A DNA stretch of 64,000 bases from a virus. A program made the translations under genes and the position numbers. Location of the stretch: the IMG/VR virus record IMGVR_UViG_3300024521_000001, positions 44,391-108,390 of that record. One strand, written 5' to 3'. Positions within the stretch are counted from its first letter, which is position 1, and every line of letters starts with the position of its first letter. Under the pieces are notes generated by a model that saw only the letters and a list, made by a program, of their open reading frames with translations, searched no databases and was not told the origin of the DNA. Of the stretch, positions 48,897 through 55,462 are shown one piece after another.

Positions 48897-49145
48897 TCAA
48901 GAAACGTACTTCAGTTCCTCGAACTGCTCGAAGATCGCCCTCGCTATCTTCTCAGGCAGCTTCGATCCGTTGTCCAAAGTGAATTTCTCATCATGCGAGA
49001 TCGACTGGCCCTGCACCGCTGCACAGTAAGCCGACCACGCTCCCTCGATCCGCGTCCGCGCTACCACCATCACGTTCGGTCCCAAGCTGTACCTCGCTAT
49101 CACTGGCTTAAATTCGGAGCCTGTAACTTCACTCGTTTCAACCAT
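48897..49145 (-). CDS. Small hypothetical protein, first gene of the leftward arm
   Basis: 82 residues, site AAAGGAGTGAAAGA before ATG. GSEFKPVIARYSLGPNVMVV, then a helix near residue 66 (AIFEQFEELKYV). No motif. Its upstream region has three CTAACATT(T)CCC copies (49176, 49202, 49227), so this is the start of the long leftward transcription unit. Confidence 0.62.
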   Translation of the reverse strand: MVETSEVTGSEFKPVIARYSLGPNVMVVARTRIEGAWSAYCAAVQGQSISHDEKFTLDNGSKLPEKIARAIFEQFEELKYVS

Positions 49146-49175
49146 TCTTTCACTCCTTTCAGTTCCTCTCTCGTG

Positions 49176-49237
49176 CTAACATTTCCCCGGAAGCCTACTG
49201 CCTAACATTCCCCGCATGACAAACAACTAACATTCCC
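49176..49237. repeat. Three tandem CTAACATT(T)CCC motifs
   Basis: CTAACATTTCCC at 49176-49187, CTAACATTCCC at 49202-49212 and 49227-49237, spaced 25-26 bases. More copies at 47362, 48762, 48883 (one change) and 63867. Confidence 0.6.
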
Positions 49238-49536
49238 TTGATTAAATAACCGCCCTGGCCGATCCTTTCGGAACACCCCATTGTCAAAGACCAAGGAGCG
49301 ATCCACGACCAGGGCGAAAAAGAGATGTTCTTATGACTCGCGCAGTTTCCCTTTCAGGCTCGGAGTCAAGCACACACCCCAGGAAGCGCAGAAAGAGGAT
49401 AACACGTCCAGGTGTGTATGTGTAGGTCAAAGCGGAGAGAAAAAAAATAAAATTACTGATACGCGGTTACAGGGTAAGCATAGAGCATGGAGTTAGGGAC
49501 TCCTGCTCCGCTGGAGGATTCCGAGGATTCGGACCC

Positions 49537-49636
49537 CTTCCTTACTCCCTTCCTTCCTTCTTTCTTCGGTCTGGTCTGGTCGGCCTGGTCTGGGTGGTGG
49601 TGGTCTGGTCTGGCTGGTCTGGTCTGGTGGACTGGC
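49537..49636. repeat. Polypyrimidine tract plus TCTGG-type microsatellite
   Basis: A 30-base C/T tract runs into about 65 bases made almost only of CTGGT, TCTGG and GGTGG units. Low complexity like this between phage arms can be an origin, a recombination hot spot or simply a slippage product. Confidence 0.6.
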
Positions 49637-49780
49637 CGATGGTGAGCCGCCGACAAATATGCTCCCCGCGTCACCGGCCAGTCCGTTTCGTTTGAGCGTG
49701 AACCATCCTATACTATCCCCTTGCCTACTTCGAGTAAACGCTGTCACGGCCATCCTCGTCGCATCTATTCGTGAGATCGG

Positions 49781-49808
49781 TGTCCCGTAGACTCCTGACT
49801 ACGGGACA
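49781..49808. repeat. Perfect 10-bp inverted repeat
   Basis: TGTCCCGTAG, an 8-base loop (ACTCCTGA), then CTACGGGACA. No U-run on either side, so not a terminator. Cruciform, origin or operator element. Confidence 0.55.
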
Positions 49809-49915
49809 GGCCAATTCGAGGATTTGACCGCTGGTTCCACTGGCTTGTGGCCTGCACATTCTCAAGGGTTTGCGGGACACCATCGAGCGAAATCGAGCGG
49901 CCAGTCATTTGGACG

Positions 49916-49945
49916 TTGACCATGGTCATACGATCATGGTAATAT
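49916..49945 (+). promoter_or_regulatory. Rightward promoter with 20-bp repeated element
   Basis: TTGACC (-35) and TAATAT (-10) with 18 bases between; the spacer is ATGGTCATACGATCATGG, part of the 20-bp element repeated at 54337. CCATG...CATGG makes an inverted repeat over the spacer. A repressor there would block polymerase. First gene starts at 49970. Confidence 0.65.
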
Positions 49946-49969
49946 GAATATAAGAAAGGATAGGGAAAT

Positions 49970-50152
49970 ATGAGAACACCAAAAGACCAGCAAGTTTCAA
50001 CACTCCACACCGAGCGAATCACCAAGGCAATCAAAGCCGAGCCAGTCACTGAGGAGGAGATTGATATCTTCGCTCAGTATGCTCCGCACCAAGTCGAGAG
50101 CCACTGGGATGCTATCGCCAATCACATCTACACCATGGGTTTAGGGGAATAG
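49970..50152 (+). CDS. First rightward gene, small hypothetical protein
   Basis: 60 residues, site AAAGGATAGGGAAAT. TLHTERITKAIKAEPVTEEE, later HWDAIANHIYTMG. Helical, charged; no motif. Starts the early rightward unit. Confidence 0.58.
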   Translation: MRTPKDQQVSTLHTERITKAIKAEPVTEEEIDIFAQYAPHQVESHWDAIANHIYTMGLGE

Positions 50153-50229
50153 TTCCCCCCCCCTGGTTCGTGTTTTCCTCTACCTGGACACGGACCCGGC
50201 TGCAAGGTAGGGAGAAGGATAGGGAATCC

Positions 50230-50493
50230 ATGTTTGACGAAAGCCTAGACAAAGAAATCGCAACCAAGGAAGTCTACTCCGTGGGTGGGGTCAGATTGAC
50301 GGTCGGGATTTACCAGTACAACGGAAGCACACCCAAGGTCCAGATCAAAAGAGAACGCAACACCAAGAACGGTTCTTGGAAGTTTGCCAAGCTGGGCAGA
50401 CTGACAGCCGACGAGGTGAGACAGGTCACCACTGGCTTACAGTGGGCAGCCGAAACGCTGGACACAATGGACGGAGAAGGGAGCCAAGTATGA
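50230..50493 (+). CDS. Small hypothetical protein ending EGSQV
   Basis: 87 residues from the ATG at 50230 (AAGGATAGGGAATCC before it), not the upstream ATG. EVYSVGGVRLTVGIYQYNGS, then KVQIKRERNTKNGSWKFAKL: a small beta-rich fold. Ends EGSQV, the stop overlapping the next ATG. Confidence 0.58.
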   Translation: MFDESLDKEIATKEVYSVGGVRLTVGIYQYNGSTPKVQIKRERNTKNGSWKFAKLGRLTADEVRQVTTGLQWAAETLDTMDGEGSQV

Positions 50494-50783
50494 AAAACCA
50501 GTACGCAGTTACACCGGCACAAATGAGGGAGAAGTTAGCTCCCATGTATCGGGATGCAATGGCAGTTCAGGACGCGTGTAATCTTTCGGGAGTCGTTTCC
50601 TCGTTTGCTCGTCACATGCACACGCTATGCGAAATGGGATTCGATACGGACCAGAGGAACCGGCATCCGGTTAGCATTCTCTTCTCCAGCAAGATCGCCA
50701 GTCTGACAGGGAGCGAGTCACTGACTGCATTCTCCGAAGCGTACGAACGTGCAACGGAAGTAAATGAAGGGAGCCAAGTATGA
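50490..50783 (+). CDS. Small hypothetical protein ending EGSQV
   Basis: 97 residues from the ATG at 50490 (ATGA overlap). TPAQMREKLAPMYRDAMAVQ and HPVSILFSSKIASLTGS suggest a mostly helical protein. The last codons again spell EGSQV at the coupling box GAAGGGAGCCAAGTATGA. Confidence 0.58.
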   Translation: MKNQYAVTPAQMREKLAPMYRDAMAVQDACNLSGVVSSFARHMHTLCEMGFDTDQRNRHPVSILFSSKIASLTGSESLTAFSEAYERATEVNEGSQV

Positions 50784-51019
50784 AAGCACCAGCAATCCAG
50801 TTTGCCAAGATCCCCAACAATATCATCGGTCATTTGTTCCTTTGGGTTTTACGTCGATGGTTAAACAGTGACCGCTACTCACTCGTGACCAGAGGAAGAA
50901 AACCCAGACGTGTTATCCGCTACTCCTATGACGTGCCAAAGGCGAACGCGCAACAGTTGGGAATCTACATCGTTGACCGATGGGAGAACAAGATGAGGAT
51001 GGAAGGGAGCCGAGTATGA
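50780..51019 (+). CDS. Small basic hypothetical protein ending EGSRV
   Basis: 79 residues. NNIIGHLFLWVLRRWLNSDR includes a short hydrophobic stretch; VTRGRKPRRVIRYSYDVPK is basic. Ends EGSRV at the third copy of the coupling box. Confidence 0.56.
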   Translation: MKAPAIQFAKIPNNIIGHLFLWVLRRWLNSDRYSLVTRGRKPRRVIRYSYDVPKANAQQLGIYIVDRWENKMRMEGSRV

Positions 51020-51441
51020 TCCAAGCGAATTTTGTGAACGATCAACACATCACACCAGACGACAGGGACCACGATATTCTGACCGCTCGTGTCTACCAGT
51101 GGGACAAAAGAGAAGGCGCAAGGGTAGGGGATTATATCGAGTTTGCCGATGGTGTCACACACCGATTCTCACACGATTGGGGTAAGGAGGAGGGGATGGG
51201 AATCCAGACCAGTCCCATCGGAGGTAGCTTCTACTTCGGTGACGGTTACCTGAGTTATTCGGGTGGACTGGAGCCTTGCATCCAACACGATCAACTGGAA
51301 GACACCGGAGAGCAGCGGTTAGGATCGGTCTGGTTCTTCCATCGTGATTACCACACGGCCCACAATGGAATCAATGCGGTGATCCCTTGCAGAGTGTTCA
51401 AGACTTCGGCCAATAGCGACCACTGGAAGGGAGGAGAATGA
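51016..51441 (+). CDS. Hypothetical beta-rich protein
   Basis: 141 residues from ATG 51016. ARVYQWDKREGARVGDYIEF, GVTHRFSHDWG, and SFYFGDGYLSYSGGLEP. Looks like a small all-beta enzyme-like or binding protein, but no catalytic motif is clear. Coupled to 51438-51791. Confidence 0.6.
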   Translation: MIQANFVNDQHITPDDRDHDILTARVYQWDKREGARVGDYIEFADGVTHRFSHDWGKEEGMGIQTSPIGGSFYFGDGYLSYSGGLEPCIQHDQLEDTGEQRLGSVWFFHRDYHTAHNGINAVIPCRVFKTSANSDHWKGGE

Positions 51442-51791
51442 TGCACGTTATCCACCTACCAGCTAGTACCAAAACGGTGAGTGTCGGTCACTACGTCCAA
51501 GCCTGGAAGGATTGCAAGGCTGCACCAGTTGGCACGGCCTACAGTCACGGCCTATGTGGATGGTCACCGACAACACGCGAGAGAATACTGCGCGAGTTTG
51601 AGGAAGGGATGCACGATAGGATCAACAGGAAGATCGAAGGCTATGGAGTCGGCAGGAAATGGGACAGCGATTACCAGAGGGACATGGGACACGCTGCCAG
51701 GGCTGTGAATACTGCGCGTCTGATTGTTCGGTATGTCCCCATGGATCTTCGCAAACGGTTAGCACATCGGCTCTATAAGGAGGAAGAATAA
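51438..51791 (+). CDS. Small hypothetical protein
   Basis: 117 residues. YVQAWKDCKAAPVGTAYSHG, FEEGMHDRINRKIEGYGVG, VRYVPMDLRKRLAHRLYKEE: a helical, basic protein. Seen as hypothetical in early phage regions. Followed by the first structured RNA element. Confidence 0.58.
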   Translation: MMHVIHLPASTKTVSVGHYVQAWKDCKAAPVGTAYSHGLCGWSPTTRERILREFEEGMHDRINRKIEGYGVGRKWDSDYQRDMGHAARAVNTARLIVRYVPMDLRKRLAHRLYKEEE

Positions 51792-51810
51792 CCATAGCGT
51801 GGCAACACCG

Positions 51811-51855
51811 CTTCGTGACTCCGTCGCGGGGGGGTGTGGCTGCACTAAAGCAGTC
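51811..51855 (+). ncRNA. Two-hairpin intergenic RNA element, copy A
   Basis: Hairpin 1 (51811-51831) CTTCGTGAC-TCC-GTCGCGGGG, 9 bp with three U-G pairs. Hairpin 2 (51838-51855) GGCTGC-ACTAAA-GCAGTC. Lies between a stop and the next ribosome site. Copies B and C keep both stems with changed pairs. Confidence 0.6.
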
Positions 51856-51869
51856 AGGAAGGGGATAGG

Positions 51870-52067
51870 ATGAGACAATTAAGCAAACGCGAACAACGTC
51901 AACGTCAGGCTTGGATGAGTCGGTTCGATACTCTGATGACCGAGCGAAAACCAGAGACAGCGGGAAGGCAGGATTGGGACACCGCTCTGTTTTACTACCT
52001 CCAAGGTGTGACACCGCTAGAGGCAGTCGAGTTTATATGCCAACCAAAACCGGAAGGGATCGAATAA
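51870..52067 (+). CDS. Small helical hypothetical protein
   Basis: 65 residues, site GGGGATAGG. QLSKREQRQRQAWMSRFDTL and DTALFYYLQGVTPLEAVEFI. No motif. TAATG overlap with the PAPS-reductase-like gene, so likely expressed together. Confidence 0.58.
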   Translation: MRQLSKREQRQRQAWMSRFDTLMTERKPETAGRQDWDTALFYYLQGVTPLEAVEFICQPKPEGIE

Positions 52068-52900
52068 TGACACCGATAGTCGAAGTGAAGCTATGGAAGT
52101 ATGACGCGATCATGGTCAACACGTCAGGCGGGAAGGATAGCCAGACCGCGTTGAGGGCTGTTGTCCAGTTGGCAAAGCGTCAAGGCTATCCCTTGTCACG
52201 CATCGAGGCAGCACACGCGGATCTTGATAAGGTCGAGTGGGAAGGCTGTCCAGAATTAGCCCGAGAACAAGCAGAGCATTATGGCGTGAGGTTTAGCGTG
52301 GTCAGGCGAAGAACCAAAGACGGTGATGAGAGTACGAATCTTCTGGACTACGTCAGACAGCGAGGAATGTGGCCTAGCAACACGGCACGATACTGCACCA
52401 GTGACTTTAAGAGAACGCCATGCAGCCGAGTGTTGACCGCGCTGGACAGGAAAGTACGCAGGGACAGGAGACACCACACCAAGATCCTGAACGTCTTTGG
52501 GTTCAGAGCGGAGGAATCACCAGCACGGAAGAAGAAGCCAGTCTTTGAGAGGAACAAGACCGCGAGTACCAAGAGCCGCACGGTTTACAACTGGCTACCG
52601 ATTCACAACTGGACGGAGGTCGAAGTCTGGGCAGATATCAAGGCTTCGGGAGTACGACACCATCGAGCGTATGACATTGGAATGCCGAGGCTGTCTTGTT
52701 GCTTTTGCATCTTCGCGCCAAAGGCTGCCTTGGTGATCGCGGGGAAGGATAAGCCAGAGCTACTCCAAGAGTACGTCGATGTGGAAAGGGAGATCGGTCA
52801 CACGTTCAGGGTTAACCTGTCACTGGCCGAAGTTCAAAGAGCAGTACAGGAAGATGAGCAGCCAGACTTAGTCGCGCTAGACGGAGCCTGGAACATGTAG
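52067..52900 (+). CDS. PAPS-reductase-family (DndC/PP-loop) protein
   Basis: 277 residues. PP-loop TSGGKDSQT at 19-27. ARYCTSDFKRTP with a cysteine (Cys110), VFGFRAEESPARKK, and a late RLSCCFCIFAPK cluster are typical of the phosphoadenosine-phosphosulfate reductase family found in phages. In cells such enzymes activate or reduce sulfate; relatives in phage and DNA-modification loci (DndC-like) handle sulfur chemistry on nucleic acids. No Dnd partners are visible, so the substrate is open. Followed by RNA element B. Confidence 0.82.
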   Translation: MTPIVEVKLWKYDAIMVNTSGGKDSQTALRAVVQLAKRQGYPLSRIEAAHADLDKVEWEGCPELAREQAEHYGVRFSVVRRRTKDGDESTNLLDYVRQRGMWPSNTARYCTSDFKRTPCSRVLTALDRKVRRDRRHHTKILNVFGFRAEESPARKKKPVFERNKTASTKSRTVYNWLPIHNWTEVEVWADIKASGVRHHRAYDIGMPRLSCCFCIFAPKAALVIAGKDKPELLQEYVDVEREIGHTFRVNLSLAEVQRAVQEDEQPDLVALDGAWNM

Positions 52901-52934
52901 GGAGGAGGATAACAATGTATCCGTGACGCAATAA

Positions 52935-52997
52935 CGCTCCGTGACTTGTCGCGGGGCGTGGTGGCTGCACGGAGTAGCCAAATGGCGGTAGACCGCC
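52935..52997 (+). ncRNA. Two-hairpin intergenic RNA element, copy B
   Basis: Hairpin 1 (52935-52958) CGCTCCGTGA.../...TCGCGGGGCG, about 10 bp. Hairpin 2 (52963-52979) GGCTGC-ACGGA-GTAGCC. An extra stem GGCGG-TAGA-CCGCC (52984-52997) follows before the ribosome site. Confidence 0.6.
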
Positions 52998-53015
52998 GGA
53001 AAGGATAGGGAAACC

Positions 53016-53219
53016 ATGGGAACATCAACACAGCTTCCCACACTGGACCAAGCGAGGATGGACACCGGCCAACTGGCCGAGGCTGTCTTGTTTCGTCCGG
53101 GTCAAGGCCAGGGAGTACCGTTTTATCGCGGTTACTGGTGTCACGAGTGTGGCTCCAACTTCAGGCCAGCAATCAAGGCGCAGCGAGTCTGCGTGTGTTG
53201 TGCAAGGACCGAAGTCTAG
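53016..53219 (+). CDS. Small zinc-ribbon protein
   Basis: 67 residues, site AAAGGATAGGGAAACC. WCHECGSNFRPAIKAQRVCV then CCARTEV: two CxxC pairs about 17 apart. Compact zinc ribbon; nucleic acid or protein contact likely. Confidence 0.6.
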   Translation: MGTSTQLPTLDQARMDTGQLAEAVLFRPGQGQGVPFYRGYWCHECGSNFRPAIKAQRVCVCCARTEV

Positions 53220-53232
53220 CATGGCAGAACCG

Positions 53233-53280
53233 CTCCCCGCGACTTCGTCGCGGGGGGTGTGTCGGCTGTACTATCAGTCG
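53233..53280 (+). ncRNA. Two-hairpin intergenic RNA element, copy C
   Basis: Hairpin 1 (53233-53257) CTCCCCGCGAC-TTC-GTCGCGGGGGG, 11 bp. Hairpin 2 (53263-53280) CGGCTG-TACTAT-CAGTCG. Where copies A and B have U-G pairs, this copy has C-G pairs, so the stems are conserved over the sequence. Confidence 0.62.
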
Positions 53281-53299
53281 GGAAAGAAAGGATAGGGAA

Positions 53300-53626
53300 A
53301 TGATTCACTACCAAAGAAAGTACCAAGTAAAGAAGTACCTCACCGTTGACGAGTTGACGGAGGCTCTGATTGAACGCACATGGACGGTGTCCAGTGGCTT
53401 CGAGTTGGAGGGTCTACTGTTTTTCAATGACGCGTTCAGTGAAGACGGAGCGCAGGAGTACGCAGTCTACCGCGACGGCCAGCAGATCGAGAGCATTACA
53501 TTCAGTTGGTGCAACTACGACAGAGCCAAGGAGATCATCTTGGAACTGGTCGAAGGTACGCTCGATACTGCTGATATGTTTACCGGCAGGATTCAACCAC
53601 AGTTCACCATAGTGGGGAGCCTGTAA
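53300..53626 (+). CDS. Hypothetical protein before RadC-like gene
   Basis: 108 residues from the ATG at 53300 (AAAGGATAGGGAA). YLTVDELTEALIERTWTVSS, then YAVYRDGQQIESITFSWCNY: alpha/beta, single domain. Its TAA overlaps the RadC-like start (TAATG). Confidence 0.58.
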   Translation: MIHYQRKYQVKKYLTVDELTEALIERTWTVSSGFELEGLLFFNDAFSEDGAQEYAVYRDGQQIESITFSWCNYDRAKEIILELVEGTLDTADMFTGRIQPQFTIVGSL

Positions 53627-54090
53627 TGACGAAGGGGAAAGCCTACTCAATCAAGGAAGTGTTTCTCACCGTCAGGGATAAGCCAGTGGTTCCCGTCGTC
53701 TTGGGGAAGTTCAAGGCAAAGGTGGTCAATAGTCAGGAAGTCTTTAGAGCATTTGTCTCCCTGAATGAGCGGGACGTTGAGCAGTTCATAGCTCTCCACC
53801 TGGATACGGGTAACTCTGTACGCTCGATTCATGTGGTGTCCAGTGGCATTGTCAATGCTGCCTTGGTTCATTGTCGGGAAGTATTCCGCGCGGCAATCGT
53901 CAACGGAGCCACTAAGATCATCGTGCTACACAATCACCCGAGCGGATCCCCATCACCGAGCGAAGAAGACGTGAGCATCACGGAGAAGCTCGTAAAGGCG
54001 GGAAAGATCATCGGTATCCCTGTGCTGGATCACATCATAGTGGGTGGTTCAACCTACTACAGTTTTGCTGACAAAGGGAGGATGGGATAG
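53626..54090 (+). CDS. RadC-like JAB/MPN domain protein
   Basis: 154 residues. JAB metal site IIVLHNHPSGSPSPSEED at 98-115 (His102, His104, Asp115) and DHIIVGG near 135, the classical RadC family signatures. Only the JAB domain is present; the helix-hairpin-helix N-terminus of cellular RadC is absent. Phage and plasmid forms are often anti-defence or DNA-transfer genes of unclear function. TAGTG overlap with the next start. Confidence 0.85.
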   Translation: MTKGKAYSIKEVFLTVRDKPVVPVVLGKFKAKVVNSQEVFRAFVSLNERDVEQFIALHLDTGNSVRSIHVVSSGIVNAALVHCREVFRAAIVNGATKIIVLHNHPSGSPSPSEEDVSITEKLVKAGKIIGIPVLDHIIVGGSTYYSFADKGRMG

Positions 54091-54326
54091 TGGCATACAA
54101 CAAGAAGAAAGCCTACAAGCTGAGTGACGCGGAGAAACAGATGGCAAGCGGGTATGTTGGATGCCCTATCAAGCGAACGCGGATTCAGGTCGCGTTATGC
54201 GGAAAGATGCAAGCCGAGTGCCGAAAGAAGTGTGAGCAGATGAACATGGGGAATGGTTGCCAACACCTTGATTACACCGAGGCAACGGACGCATGGACCG
54301 AGTATCAACGAGCGAAACAGGGCTAA
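54090..54326 (+). CDS. Small cysteine-rich protein
   Basis: 78 residues, GTG start. CPIKRTRIQVALCGKMQAEC then RKKCEQMNMGNGC: five cysteines in a short span, likely one or two metal sites. Basic N-terminus. Unknown. Confidence 0.55.
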   Translation: MAYNKKKAYKLSDAEKQMASGYVGCPIKRTRIQVALCGKMQAECRKKCEQMNMGNGCQHLDYTEATDAWTEYQRAKQG

Positions 54327-54336
54327 AAGTGTGTGT

Positions 54337-54360
54337 ATGGTCATACGATCATGGTACACT
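54337..54360 (+). promoter_or_regulatory. Second copy of the 20-bp early promoter element
   Basis: ATGGTCATACGATCATGGTA (54337-54356), identical to 49922-49941, with TACACT as a possible -10 (54355-54360). The -35 is weaker here (GTGTGT). Drives the 54384 gene, presumably under the same regulator. Confidence 0.6.
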
Positions 54361-54383
54361 AACAGAAAAGGAGGATAGGGAAT

Positions 54384-54644
54384 ATGCCGAAGGCTACGTT
54401 TGAGATCCAAAAGCAACCCAAACCCACAAAGGAAATGCCCTGGACGTTTTCGATTCTGGAGGAGAACGACGAGGGTGACCCCAACCCTGACACATGGGTG
54501 GTCGCCAAAGATGAGGGTGAGTACATTCACGGTATCTGCACCGAGAGGGGCTTGGAACATGCCCACGATTGGGCCATGTGGAACTACGGTTACACCGGCT
54601 TCCGAGCGCACCTTCCGGGGGAGCCTTGGGAGCCAGTATTTTGA
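54384..54644 (+). CDS. Small hypothetical protein
   Basis: 86 residues, site AAAGGAGGATAGGGAA. WTFSILEENDEGDPNPDTWV, CTERGLEHAHDWAMWNYGYT; Trp/Gly-rich, no motif. Starts a new early transcription unit. Confidence 0.56.
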   Translation: MPKATFEIQKQPKPTKEMPWTFSILEENDEGDPNPDTWVVAKDEGEYIHGICTERGLEHAHDWAMWNYGYTGFRAHLPGEPWEPVF

Positions 54645-54660
54645 AAGGAGGTAAGCAATA

Positions 54661-54720
54661 GCGAAAAGGCCAGGGGTAACCTTGGTCTTTGCTCCGTGAG
54701 TCAACCTAGTCGGAGCCTGA
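54661..54720 (+). ncRNA. Structured leader before 54755-55459
   Basis: GGCCAGG-GGTAA-CCTTGGTC (with two wobble pairs) then GCTCCG...CGGAGC (54691-54716). It follows a perfect ribosome site (AAAGGAGG) that leads only to an ATA codon and a 13-codon frame. Possible leader-peptide attenuator or a relative of elements A-C. Confidence 0.4.
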
Positions 54721-54754
54721 CGAGCATGGTTGAGGAAAAAAAGGAGGATAGGAA

Positions 54755-55459
54755 ATGGGTAAAGCAAAGGCCGTAACAGCGGAAGCATTGTTCAATGCTC
54801 CCGAGATCCAAACCGCACCGAAGCCGAAGAAGGGCAAAAGCACAAACAGACTGGTGGTTCCCTTCATTGACTTCGACCTTGTCGCTGCACTTGGCATAGT
54901 TGAGAAGGCGATCAAGTCTGTATCGGTGCAGATGAAAGACGCGATCAAGGAACTGGCTACGGATGAGTTCGTAACGCAGATCCTTGCGACAGGGACCAAG
55001 CCTGACAGCTTCACCGCGAGGGGTGACCATGCTACGGGTCTGGTAAGTCTGCGTAAACGTGGAAGCAACACCAGACTGGACGAGGAAACCGCGCTCAAGC
55101 TGATCGAGAAGGGCATCCATGTTGACGAGATCGAAGCAGTACCGGAGCGTTTGGTTATCAACCCTGAAATTCTGAAGGACCAGAAGATCATCGGAGCGGT
55201 AGCCGAAGCAATCCAGAACCACCCGAAGCTGAAAGGCGTGACGGTGGTAATGAAGCAGACCGCCGAGAAGCACTACGCGGTGAGTGAGCAGACGCTCCCA
55301 CAGTTGGCACACGCAGCAGAGAAGGAAGACGAGTTGCGTGAAGTGTTGGGCAAGCTGGCCGTGATAAGTGTTGGCCGGTTCGTGCTGGAAGACTGCAAGG
55401 ACAGCGGAGAGCAGAAAAAGAAGGCTCTCAAGATTCTGTTTGACGCGGAGATCCTGTAA
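54755..55459 (+). CDS. Hypothetical early protein
   Basis: 234 residues, site AGGAGGATAGGAA. Basic N-terminus (KPKKGKSTNRLVVPFIDFD), a GTKPDSFTARGDHATGLVSL segment, then KRGSNTRLDEETALKLIEKG, a middle with VVMKQTAEKHYAVSEQTLPQ and a helical C-terminus. Size and place next to the ligase-like gene suggest a role in DNA metabolism, but no family is recognised. Confidence 0.6.
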   Translation: MGKAKAVTAEALFNAPEIQTAPKPKKGKSTNRLVVPFIDFDLVAALGIVEKAIKSVSVQMKDAIKELATDEFVTQILATGTKPDSFTARGDHATGLVSLRKRGSNTRLDEETALKLIEKGIHVDEIEAVPERLVINPEILKDQKIIGAVAEAIQNHPKLKGVTVVMKQTAEKHYAVSEQTLPQLAHAAEKEDELREVLGKLAVISVGRFVLEDCKDSGEQKKKALKILFDAEIL

Positions 55460-55462
55460 GGC

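Larger units (their letters stand above)
49146..49969. promoter_or_regulatory. Divergent control region between the two arms
   Basis: 824 bases with no convincing gene. In order: three CTAACATT(T)CCC motifs (49176-49237), a C/T-rich stretch (49537-49566), a run of CTGGT/TCTGG repeats (49568-49634), a perfect inverted repeat (49781-49808) and the rightward promoter (49916-49945). Such a region between opposite arms usually holds the main promoters and often a replication origin; that is inference. Confidence 0.6.

Noticed and set aside
49493-49753. Leftward frame of 86 codons in the divergent region
   Set aside because: Its middle is the translated TCTGG microsatellite, the ribosome site is too close to the ATG, and it would lie alone in the control region.
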